NCBI GenBank assembly: GCA_017998555.1
Contig: JAGOCU010000094.1
Coordinates: 1 to 7,781 of the forward strand
Length of the DNA: 7,781 nt
Source of the DNA: Thermoflexales bacterium
GTDB taxonomy: Bacteria; Chloroflexota; Anaerolineae; J036; Brachytrichaceae
Direction: 5' to 3'
Numbering within the stretch: the first letter of the stretch is position 1; each line of letters starts with the position of its first letter. Under the pieces are notes generated by a model. That model did no database searches, was not told where the DNA came from, and was given only the letters and a program-made list of their open reading frames with translations. Of the stretch, positions 1 through 5,625 are shown piece by piece. The position numbers were made by a program, and so were the translations under genes.

Positions 1-338
1 CGGGTCGATGGCGGTCCGCCCTCAAGGAGGATGCCGTTGCGCTCGGCCTGTTCGCTGCTGTTGCGCGTCTTGACGAGCACCGCGGTCAGCCAGGGCAGCA
101 TTTCACGCGCCTTTGCCGCCGCCGTCCTTGCTGCTGCAGCCCCGAGTTCGACGTTTGCCGCGTAGTTGTGGACGAGCAGGGTTGTCGCGTAGACATCGAT
201 GGCGAGATCCGGACAGCCCTCGTAGAAGCCGTTGAAGAGCCTGAAGCCGGCTTCGTGACGGCTGTCGATCAGGTCCGCGCGCGCGTTGACCGCTCGTTCA
301 ACAAGGGTCACCAGTTCGTTTTCGGAGATGGGTCGCAT
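1..338 (-). CDS. Class I SAM-dependent methyltransferase, RlmI-like rRNA m5C methyltransferase family (N-terminal 112 aa, cut by window edge)
   Basis: This is a partial gene read by hand from the minus strand. The ATG is at 338-336, and the frame stays open to the window edge, giving about 112 residues. It contains segments such as RHEAGFRLFNGF (residues 27-38), EGCPDLAIDVY (40-50) and AVLVKTRNSSEQAERNGILL (86-105). From memory of the family, these resemble the N-terminal substrate-recognition part of RlmI-like methyltransferases, which put a methyl group from SAM on a cytosine of 23S rRNA. The SAM-binding Rossmann domain would lie beyond the left edge, so the catalytic Cys residues cannot be checked. 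No PUA domain precedes this part, unlike E. coli RlmI. The gene is divergent from the carboxypeptidase, with 74 bp between start codons, and no Shine-Dalgarno precedes the ATG. The methyltransferase class is fairly sure; the exact rRNA position is inference. Confidence 0.72.
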   Translation of the reverse strand, partial: MRPISENELVTLVERAVNARADLIDSRHEAGFRLFNGFYEGCPDLAIDVYATTLLVHNYAANVELGAAAARTAAAKAREMLPWLTAVLVKTRNSSEQAERNGILLEGGPPST

Positions 339-345
339 CGGTCCA

Positions 346-351
346 GTGTAT
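346..351 (-). promoter_or_regulatory. Possible -10 hexamer (TATACA) of the methyltransferase gene
   Basis: Read on the minus strand, TATACA lies 7 nt upstream of the ATG at 338. A TSS at the usual distance would fall on or next to the start codon, which suggests a leaderless transcript. The hexamer overlaps one end of the 27-bp palindrome. No convincing -35 was seen. This is a pattern match only. Confidence 0.3.
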
Positions 352-405
352 ACGTCGAGATCCCAATCCCCGCGCGAAGCGCGGGGATTGGGATCTCGAC
401 GTATA
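349..405. repeat. Perfect 27-bp inverted repeat with GAA loop between divergent genes
   Basis: The left arm 349-375 and right arm 379-405 are exact reverse complements, separated only by GAA at 376-378. The centre reads GCGAAGC (374-380), a DNA heptamer known to form an unusually stable mini-hairpin. The repeat takes up 57 of the 74 bp between the methyltransferase start (338) and the carboxypeptidase start (413), leaving 10 and 7 nt on the two sides. It could be a cruciform-forming operator, a back-to-back transcription insulator, a dispersed palindromic element, or a foldback assembly artefact. Its inner core recurs in the terminator at 1948-1990. Confidence 0.95.
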
Positions 406-407
406 GT
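402..407 (+). promoter_or_regulatory. Possible -10 hexamer (TATAGT) of the carboxypeptidase gene
   Basis: TATAGT matches the TATAAT consensus at five of six positions and ends 5 nt before the ATG at 413, so transcription would begin at about the start codon. It overlaps the right end of the palindrome and mirrors the minus-strand hexamer at 346-351. The -35 region would fall inside the palindrome arm and shows no TTGACA-like sequence. A start inside or upstream of the palindrome would instead place a stable hairpin 7 nt from the ATG. Confidence 0.35.
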
Positions 408-412
408 CAGGT

Positions 413-1939
413 ATGTCTACCGCCCATGATCCTCTCGCAAAACTTGCCGAACTCAAAGCCCGACTGTCAGAGGTCGATGACCTCAATCGGGCAAACGCCA
501 TCCTGAATTGGGACCAAAGCACCTACATGCCGCCTGGAGGCGGTCCGGCCCGCGGCCGCCAATCGGCGACGCTTGGGCGTCTGGCCCAGGAGAAGTTCGT
601 CGACAAGACCGTTGGGCAGCTTCTGGATGATCTTGAACCTTACGAGCGCAGTTTGCCATTTGATGACGATGACGCTTCGCTCATCCGGGTGACTCGCCGG
701 AACTACCTGAAATCGGTCAAGATCCCCCCCGCCTTTCTCGGCGAGTTCTACGCGCACGGTTCCGACGCGTTTATGGCCTGGACGGTGGCTCGCCCGGCCA
801 ATGACTTCAAGGCGGTCATTCCCTATCTCGAGAAGACCTTGGAATACTCTCGAAAGATGGCAGGATACTTTGCGCCGTACGAGCACATCGCCGACCCGCT
901 GATCGACTTCGCCGATGATGGCATGCGCGCTTCCACGGTCAGCGCTGTCTTTGCCCGCCTGCGTGAGCGCCTTGTCCCCATCGCGCGCCAGATCCTGGCC
1001 CAAACGCCCGCCGATGACAGTTGCCTGAAGCAATCCTATCCCGAAGACTTGCAGCTTGCGTTTGGCCATAAGGTCGTGGAGAAAATGGGCTACGACTTCA
1101 AGCGCGGCCGGCAGGACAAGACCCATCATCCCTTCTGCACAACGTTTTCAGTGGGTGATGTGCGAATCACCACCCGGATCAAACCCAACGATTTGTCCGA
1201 GGCCCTGTTCAGCACGATGCACGAAGCGGGACATGCGATGTATGAGCAGGGCGTCAATCCCGCCTACGAAGCCTCGCCCCTGCAGGGTGGCACGTCTGCC
1301 GGGGTGCATGAGAGTCAGAGCCGCACCTGGGAGAATCTGGTGGGCCGCAGCCGCGAATTCTGGTCCCACTTCTACCCGCAACTGCAGTCTGCATTTCCAG
1401 CTCAGCTTGGTTCGGTCGGCGAGGAAACCTTCTATCGCGCGATCAACAAAGTCGAGCGCTCACTGATCCGGACCGATGCCGACGAGGTGACCTACAACTT
1501 GCACGTGATGATTCGCTTTGATCTGGAGCTCCAGCTCCTGGAGGGCGCGCTGAGCATCAAGGATCTGCCCGAGGCCTGGAACGCGCGATATCAGAGCGAT
1601 CTTGGGATCGTCGCGCCCGACAACAAGGACGGCTGCCTGCAGGATGTGCACTGGTATGCCGGATTGATCGGCGGGAGTTTTCAGGGCTACACCCTGGGCA
1701 ACATCCTGAGCGCGCAATTGTTCGCCGCCGCTGAGCGGGCGCAGCCGACCATTCGCGCCGAGATGGGGCAGGGCACGTTTGGAACCTTGCATACCTGGCT
1801 GCGCGAAAATGTCTACGTTCACGGCAGCAAATACACGGCGAACGAGCTCATTCAGCGCGTAACCGGCGGTCCGCTCGATGTCGACGCGTACATCGCCTAT
1901 CTCCAGGCCAAATACGGCGGGCTGTATTCGCTTGCCTGA
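413..1939 (+). CDS. M32 family metallocarboxypeptidase (carboxypeptidase Taq type)
   Basis: This 508-residue protein is a zinc carboxypeptidase of peptidase family M32. It removes C-terminal residues from peptides in the cytoplasm, probably in peptide turnover. The family's signature motifs occur in order: NWDQ (32-35), HPF (239-241), DVRIT (249-253), the zinc motif HEAGH (270-274, with Glu271 as general base), HESQS (299-303, Glu300 as third metal ligand), IRTDADEVTYNLH (352-364) and GCLQDVHW (407-414). The length of about 500 residues is normal, there is no signal peptide, and no motif is broken. The ATG at 413 is supported because the usual family N-terminus begins about 30 residues before NWDQ. 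No proper Shine-Dalgarno is present: AGG at 409-411 is too close to the ATG. The gene is monocistronic, set between a palindrome upstream and a terminator downstream. The family call is very sure; the physiological substrate is unknown. Confidence 0.96.
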   Translation: MSTAHDPLAKLAELKARLSEVDDLNRANAILNWDQSTYMPPGGGPARGRQSATLGRLAQEKFVDKTVGQLLDDLEPYERSLPFDDDDASLIRVTRRNYLKSVKIPPAFLGEFYAHGSDAFMAWTVARPANDFKAVIPYLEKTLEYSRKMAGYFAPYEHIADPLIDFADDGMRASTVSAVFARLRERLVPIARQILAQTPADDSCLKQSYPEDLQLAFGHKVVEKMGYDFKRGRQDKTHHPFCTTFSVGDVRITTRIKPNDLSEALFSTMHEAGHAMYEQGVNPAYEASPLQGGTSAGVHESQSRTWENLVGRSREFWSHFYPQLQSAFPAQLGSVGEETFYRAINKVERSLIRTDADEVTYNLHVMIRFDLELQLLEGALSIKDLPEAWNARYQSDLGIVAPDNKDGCLQDVHWYAGLIGGSFQGYTLGNILSAQLFAAAERAQPTIRAEMGQGTFGTLHTWLRENVYVHGSKYTANELIQRVTGGPLDVDAYIAYLQAKYGGLYSLA

Positions 1940-1947
1940 CCCAAGGC

Positions 1948-1990
1948 CGAGCACACACTCCCCGCGCGAATGGCGGGGAGTGTGTGCTCG
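1948..1990. terminator. Bidirectional terminator hairpin between convergent genes
   Basis: Two 18-nt arms (1948-1965 and 1973-1990) are exact reverse complements with a 7-nt loop (1966-1972). The hairpin sits 8 nt after the carboxypeptidase stop and 2 nt after the cmk TAG on the opposite strand, where one hairpin can end both transcripts. The plus strand continues into CCTATTTCT, a weak T-rich tract; the minus-strand side has no clear U tract. The inner sequence TCCCCGCGCGAA (1959-1970) and GCGGGGA (1973-1979) is shared with the palindrome at 349-405. Confidence 0.85.
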
Positions 1991-1992
1991 AC

Positions 1993-2679
1993 CTATTTCT
2001 CAAATTCCGCCTGTCTCGTCCGCACGGCATTCAGGCATTGCTCAAGCGTTTCATCCTGGGTAAGGCCGGTTGAGTCAATTCGGATCGCGTCAGGCGCGCG
2101 CCGGAGGGGTGACTCGGTCCGCTCGCTGTCGAGGCGGTCGCGTTCGCGCATGGAGGCCAGCACATCGTCGTAGTCGCTCGACCGTCCGCGGGCAAGCAAC
2201 TCGGCGTGCCGCCGCATCGCGCGCTCTTCCACCGTCGCAGTGAGATAGATCTTGACTTCGGCTCGCGGCAGCACCACGGTGCCAATGTCACGTCCGACCA
2301 TCACAAGATTGCCTGGCGCCGCAATTCGACGCTGCTGCTCGACCATGGCTGCCCGTACGCCCCGATTGGCGGACGGGATCGACACGCTGGCGTCCACCGC
2401 CGGCGACCGCAACTCCCAGGTGACGTCCTCGCCATCCAGCATGACCGTGGATTGACGTCCGTCGTCCTGGGTCGGCTGTTTGACCTCGATGACGACCTTG
2501 TGGCTGATATCGGTCAGCATGGGTTCTTCATCAAGTGGAATACCGCGTCGCAGTGCGGCGATCGTCACCGCCCGATACATGACGCCTGTGTCGAAGTAGA
2601 GAAAGCCGAGTTTGAGCGCGAGTGCGGCGCCTACGGTGCTTTTGCCGGAGCCAGCCGGCCCGTCGATGGCGATTCTCAT
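1993..2679 (-). CDS. cmk: Cytidylate kinase ((d)CMP kinase)
   Basis: This 228-residue enzyme phosphorylates CMP and dCMP with ATP to give CDP and dCDP, in pyrimidine salvage and RNA-turnover recycling. Visible motifs are the Walker A loop GPAGSGKST (7-15), FDTGVMYRAVT (29-39) for the nucleoside monophosphate site, GRDIGTVV (129-136), and the Arg-rich lid segment RERDRLDSER (178-187). The length is normal for bacterial Cmk. The ATG at 2679 is preferred over an in-frame upstream start at 2727 because MRIAIDGPAGSGKST is the standard N-terminus and the longer form would run 16 codons into rluB. The start overlaps the rluB stop as ATGA (2676-2679), so translation is probably coupled. GGGAGAGG immediately upstream may add an SD. 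It is the last gene of the operon, ending 2 nt before the terminator hairpin. Confidence 0.96.
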   Translation of the reverse strand: MRIAIDGPAGSGKSTVGAALALKLGFLYFDTGVMYRAVTIAALRRGIPLDEEPMLTDISHKVVIEVKQPTQDDGRQSTVMLDGEDVTWELRSPAVDASVSIPSANRGVRAAMVEQQRRIAAPGNLVMVGRDIGTVVLPRAEVKIYLTATVEERAMRRHAELLARGRSSDYDDVLASMRERDRLDSERTESPLRRAPDAIRIDSTGLTQDETLEQCLNAVRTRQAEFEK

Positions 2680-3386
2680 GCCTCTCCCTTGAGTGATGCG
2701 ACTTCTACCGGGGTCAGGAAGCGCCACTTGCCTGGCGCGAGGTCTCCCAACAACAAGGTCCCGATTCTGATCCGCTGCAATTCAAGCACGGGATGACCGA
2801 CCGCCCGCGCGACGCGCTTGATCTGGCGCTTGCGTCCCTCGCGCAGGCGCACCGCCAGCCACGTTGCGCCGGGGACGTCGGGACCGTCAATCCGCTTGAC
2901 CTTCGCGGGCGCAGTCGGCCGCGTATCGCCGTCCAGCAGTACCCCCTGGCGCCATTGCGAGAGCGCGTGGTCGCTGGGCGCGCCCTCGACCAGGACCCGA
3001 TACTCCTTCTCGTGCTCGTATTTGGGGTGGGTGAGGGTGTAGGCCAGCTCACCGTCATTGGTCAACAGCAACAATCCGGTGGCATCGATGTCCAGGCGCC
3101 CAACCGGGAACAGCCGCGCCCCAGCCTCCACCAAATCAAGCGCGCTGCGGGCATCTGAAACGCCCCGGTCCGAAATGTATCCGGCGGGTTTGTTCAGGGC
3201 GATGTAGATCACCGGCGACTGGGCCGCCACGGGTTTGCCATCCACCCGGATGTCTTCCGTGCCGTTGAGCTCCATATTGAACGTCAGCGGGCCGCCATCG
3301 ACCGTAACGCGATTCGCCTTGATCAGCTCTTCGCATGCCCGTCGCGAACCGAGCCCGGCGGCCGCAAGATAACGCTGCGGTTTCAT
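2676..3386 (-). CDS. rluB: RsuA/RluB-family rRNA pseudouridine synthase
   Basis: This 236-residue enzyme converts a uridine in rRNA to pseudouridine. An N-terminal S4 RNA-binding domain (about 1-47, starting MKPQRYLAAAGLGSRRACEE) is followed by the catalytic domain. That domain carries LNKPAGYIS (64-72), the catalytic loop VGRLDIDATGLLLLTNDG (95-112, with Asp99 the expected nucleophile), KEYRV (127-131) and the late LREGRKRQIKRV segment. All expected motifs are intact. The gene lies between scpB and cmk, a context usual for RluB, which modifies 23S rRNA near position 2605 in E. coli. RsuA or RluE specificity cannot be excluded from sequence alone. The ATG at 3386-3384 overlaps the scpB TGA as ATGA, and a second ATGA overlap joins it to cmk, so translational coupling through the operon is likely. 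Confidence 0.9.
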   Translation of the reverse strand: MKPQRYLAAAGLGSRRACEELIKANRVTVDGGPLTFNMELNGTEDIRVDGKPVAAQSPVIYIALNKPAGYISDRGVSDARSALDLVEAGARLFPVGRLDIDATGLLLLTNDGELAYTLTHPKYEHEKEYRVLVEGAPSDHALSQWRQGVLLDGDTRPTAPAKVKRIDGPDVPGATWLAVRLREGRKRQIKRVARAVGHPVLELQRIRIGTLLLGDLAPGKWRFLTPVEVASLKGEA

Positions 3387-4036
3387 CCTTCCGCCGGCGC
3401 CTCTGATGGCGCGTCGCTCAGGGCCGGCATCTGGGCCCCAAGAGGCAACAGGGCCTGTTCGGCCGGATCGGGATCACGGGGCGGCCCCAGGGCGGGTGGC
3501 GCATCCGTGGCGGGCAGGGTCTCGAGATGTTCGACCGCCGGAAGTTCGTGCGTGCCCTTCAGGCCGAAATACTGCAGAAAATCGAAGGATACGCCGTATC
3601 GCATCGGGTGGCCAACCGTGTCGGCGCGTCCGAGCTCCTGCACCAGATTCCGCGCTTCAAGCGTCGCCATCACGCCATCGCAGTTCACCCCGCGCAGCAT
3701 CTCGATTTGCGGTTTGGTGATGGGCTGGCGATAGGCGATGATCGCGAGCGTCTCGAGCGCCGCGGTCGACAGCCGATTGGTTGACTCGAGGCCCAGGAAG
3801 CGCTGCACGCGCTCGGCCGCTTCTGGGGCGGTCACGAGCTGGACCTTATTGCCCTGGCGCTGAATCCGCACACCGCGGCTGCCAAATGCCGTGTTGAGCT
3901 CTTCCAGGGCCGACTCGACGTCTTGCACGCTCGCATCAAGCGCAATGGCAATCGCCGAGACCGGCGCGGGCTCGCCAGCAGCGTAGAGGATGCTCTCCAC
4001 CAGCGCGGAGAGCGATATGGCAAGGTTGCTCGACAC
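3383..4036 (-). CDS. scpB: Segregation and condensation protein ScpB
   Basis: This 217-residue protein is the winged-helix kite subunit of the Smc-ScpA-ScpB condensin, which organises and segregates the chromosome. Two winged-helix domains are expected at about 8-80 and 88-160. The hallmark segments are LSTAALETLAIIAYRQPIT (89-107), the region around RGVNCDGVMATL (115-126), GRADTVGHPMRYGV (136-149) and FLQYFGL (153-159). A Pro/Ala/Glu-rich tail of about 50 residues follows and is probably disordered. The start is GTG at 4036, only 2 nt after the stop of the upstream membrane-protein gene (TAACCGTG), and the closest SD-like GGGAG is 15 nt away, so reinitiation seems likely. No scpA is adjacent: the gene just upstream encodes an Asp23-like protein instead. 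ScpA must be encoded elsewhere if the complex is complete. Confidence 0.94.
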   Translation of the reverse strand: MSSNLAISLSALVESILYAAGEPAPVSAIAIALDASVQDVESALEELNTAFGSRGVRIQRQGNKVQLVTAPEAAERVQRFLGLESTNRLSTAALETLAIIAYRQPITKPQIEMLRGVNCDGVMATLEARNLVQELGRADTVGHPMRYGVSFDFLQYFGLKGTHELPAVEHLETLPATDAPPALGPPRDPDPAEQALLPLGAQMPALSDAPSEAPAEG

Positions 4037-4038
4037 GG

Positions 4039-4665
4039 TTACTTTGCGCCGCTCCCGACGGTCTCATCAACGCCATCGCGCTTCTTTCTCCCGAACAACG
4101 CGCGCGCCGCCGGCGTTGGCGCTTTGACCCTGGTGGGCTTAATGATGACGTGTGGTTTATCCTGCATCTTCAGCCCAAGCTGGTCCTGGGCAATCGCGCG
4201 GACGCTCCCCGCAATCTCATCGCCCTTGGTCAGCACATCGACCGTGTCGGGTGTTAATGCCTCGATGTGCGCGGTCAGGCTTGGGCCGCGGGTGGCCACC
4301 CGGACCTTGGCCGATAGCACGTCTGGCATCGCGAGGACCCCCGCCAGGATCTTTTTCTCAACCGAAGCGGTGGTCACGCGAACCTTTCCGCCAGTCGCTT
4401 TTGTCACCTCGATCGTGCTGGATCGTGTGGATCGCAGTTCAAGAAACAGCAAGCCCCCGATCGCGGCGGTAAATGCCAGGGCAAGCGGCGCGCGCGCCGC
4501 AAATCGAGCAAGGCCTTCAGTCCCGGGAAAGAAGCTGGCGTGGAAACCCGCGGCCAGCCCGTTCACCGCGGCCAGGGCTGTCTGCGGAAACAGGATCGCG
4601 ATCAGCCCGGTGACAAAGGCAATGATCAGGGTGACGATGGCGAAGATCTTGTTGAAGATGTTCAT
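4039..4665 (-). CDS. Two-TM membrane protein with Asp23/AmaP-like (DUF322-type) domain
   Basis: This 208-residue protein has two predicted transmembrane helices (about 8-26 and 59-77) joined by a short loop. A soluble domain (about 85-180) and a basic tail (GRKKR at 192-196) follow. The soluble part has the pattern of an alkaline shock protein Asp23 domain: a beta start GGKVRVTTASVEKKILAGVL (92-111), MPDVLSAKVRV (113-123), a variable strand, an amphipathic helix IAGSVRAIAQDQLGL (151-165) and a final strand HVIIKPTRV (172-180). The two-TM-plus-Asp23 layout matches AmaP, the membrane anchor of Asp23 in firmicutes, but similarity is weak and function is unknown. The ATG at 4665 is chosen because MNIFNKIFAIVTLI starts a TM helix and the longer start at 4746 would overlap the SDR gene. 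No strong SD is seen. It heads the scpB-rluB-cmk cluster, so a membrane or envelope role tied to chromosome segregation is conceivable but unproven. Confidence 0.72.
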   Translation of the reverse strand: MNIFNKIFAIVTLIIAFVTGLIAILFPQTALAAVNGLAAGFHASFFPGTEGLARFAARAPLALAFTAAIGGLLFLELRSTRSSTIEVTKATGGKVRVTTASVEKKILAGVLAMPDVLSAKVRVATRGPSLTAHIEALTPDTVDVLTKGDEIAGSVRAIAQDQLGLKMQDKPHVIIKPTRVKAPTPAARALFGRKKRDGVDETVGSGAK

Positions 4666-4689
4666 GGTGTCGCTCAGCGCGCGGAAACG

Positions 4690-4695
4690 ATTGTA
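4690..4695 (-). promoter_or_regulatory. Possible -10 hexamer (TACAAT) of the asp23-like/scpB/rluB/cmk operon
   Basis: On the minus strand TACAAT (five of six matches to TATAAT) lies in the 38-nt gap after the SDR stop and 24 nt before the ATG at 4665. A TSS near 4683 would give a leader of about 18 nt. No good -35 is found at 16-18 nt. The same TACAATCGTT string occurs before dnaJ at 7550. The operon may start here or be read through from recQ-SDR. Confidence 0.4.
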
Positions 4696-4703
4696 CCGCT
4701 GTG

Positions 4704-5552
4704 TCAGGGCCAGACGATCCCAGTCTGTTTGGCAGTCATCGCCCACAGGCGCTCTTGCGCGGTCTCGTCCCGCGCCTCCTGCGCCGTGGGCGCGAGCTTG
4801 CTGCGGCTGTAATAGCCACCCGTTAGCCCTGCAACCTCGGGTGAGGACGCCAGAAACACCGATGTTGCGGCGCCTTTCTCGGCGCTCAGGGCGAAGAGTT
4901 TCCAGATGCTGCCCATGAACGCATTGGCGAGACCGCCGTTGTTTCTGGCAAAACCGGTGGCAACCCCGCCAGGGTGCAGCGAATTGGCCGTAACGCCCGT
5001 TCCGGCCAGCCTGCGAGCAAGGGCGTTGGTGAACATCACATTGGCCAGCTTGGACTGCGAATACGCGGTGAACCCGGCAAAGCCAGTGTGAAACTCGGGA
5101 TCATCAAACCGAATCTTGCCGGACAGATGGGCCGCTGACGAGACATTGACGATACGGCCGGCTGGCGCGGACTTGACCGCATCCAGAAGCAGGTGGGTGA
5201 GAGTGAAGTAGTTGAGATGGTTGAGCGCCCACGTCATTTCGATCCCCTCCGTGCTCAGCTCGCGCTTCATGAACAAGGCCCCGGCGTTGTTGATCAGGAC
5301 GTCGATCCGGGGCAGGGCGCCGCCCAGGCGCGGCGCGAGCTCGCGGATCGACGCCTGGCTGGCGAGGTCAGCTTTCCAGCCATGGACGATTTCGCTGCCG
5401 CTGCTTGCCTTGATCGCGGTCACTGCCGCGTCGATTCGTTCCTGGCTGCGACCGACGATGTGCACGTCGGCCCCCGCCTTGGCCAGCGCGCGCGCTGTTT
5501 CCAGGCCGATGCCATTGGTGCCGCCGGTGACGACGACGATTTTGTTCCGCAT
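4704..5552 (-). CDS. Short-chain dehydrogenase/reductase, retinol dehydrogenase-like
   Basis: This 282-residue NAD(P)-dependent oxidoreductase is of the SDR superfamily. Its Rossmann fold starts at the N-terminus with the cofactor motif TGGTNGIG (9-16). NNAG (88-91), the structural Asn in ALNHLNYF (Asn111), VSS (137-139) with the catalytic Ser, YSQSK (Tyr164, Lys168) and the HPGGVATG segment (193-200) follow. The gap between the Ser and Tyr is longer than in classical SDRs and, with SKLANV after the Tyr, resembles the RDH/WWOX-like group. Arg35 in HIVGRS suggests NADP preference. The ATG at 5552 begins MRNKIVVVTGG, 8 residues before the glycine motif, with GGAG at 5562-5565 as a reasonable SD 9 nt upstream. 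A start at 5696 would overlap recQ and add an unlikely Pro/Arg-rich tail. The gene lies 73 nt after recQ on the same strand. Its substrate cannot be told from sequence; the name does not imply retinol use. Confidence 0.9.
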   Translation of the reverse strand: MRNKIVVVTGGTNGIGLETARALAKAGADVHIVGRSQERIDAAVTAIKASSGSEIVHGWKADLASQASIRELAPRLGGALPRIDVLINNAGALFMKRELSTEGIEMTWALNHLNYFTLTHLLLDAVKSAPAGRIVNVSSAAHLSGKIRFDDPEFHTGFAGFTAYSQSKLANVMFTNALARRLAGTGVTANSLHPGGVATGFARNNGGLANAFMGSIWKLFALSAEKGAATSVFLASSPEVAGLTGGYYSRSKLAPTAQEARDETAQERLWAMTAKQTGIVWP

Positions 5553-5572
5553 GTCAATACACTCCAGTTGGC

Positions 5573-5602
5573 GCGTGGCAGCGTGAATCCGCGTTGCCAC
5601 GC
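5573..5602. other. Small inverted repeat between recQ and the SDR gene
   Basis: GCGTGGCA (5573-5580) and TGCCACGC (5595-5602) are exact complements around a 14-nt centre. The inner bases can pair further with G-U wobbles in a plus-strand RNA only. In the minus-strand transcript of recQ the 8-bp stem is not followed by a T tract, so it is at best a weak terminator or an mRNA-processing or stability hairpin. It is the only structured element in the 73-bp gap. Confidence 0.4.
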
Positions 5603-5625
5603 CGATGATTTTTGGGGGCGAGAGG

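Noticed and set aside
168..506. Plus-strand frame of 112 codons over the palindrome and gene starts
   Set aside because: It reads antisense to the methyltransferase N-terminus and crosses the palindrome; it has no domain.
467..1129. Minus-strand open frame of 220 codons inside the carboxypeptidase gene
   Set aside because: The plus strand carries every M32 motif across this span; the antisense product resembles nothing known.
349..1990. The carboxypeptidase gene as a mobile cassette bounded by inverted repeats
   Set aside because: The two hairpins share only a short core, each is a self-contained palindrome, and there is no transposase or target duplication. The gene's base composition looks like its neighbours.
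1993..2727. Longer cmk start at 2727
   Set aside because: The standard Cmk N-terminus begins at 2679 with an ATGA overlap; the 16 extra residues run into rluB.
4039..4746. Longer start for the Asp23-like gene at 4746
   Set aside because: The extension overlaps the SDR 3' end and has no membrane or domain character; MNIFNK at 4665 starts the first TM helix and follows a TACAAT element.
3923..4918. Plus-strand open frame of 331 codons across the Asp23-like gene and neighbouring ends
   Set aside because: It crosses three real minus-strand gene boundaries, and its translation is Arg/Ser/Pro-rich low-complexity sequence without family features.
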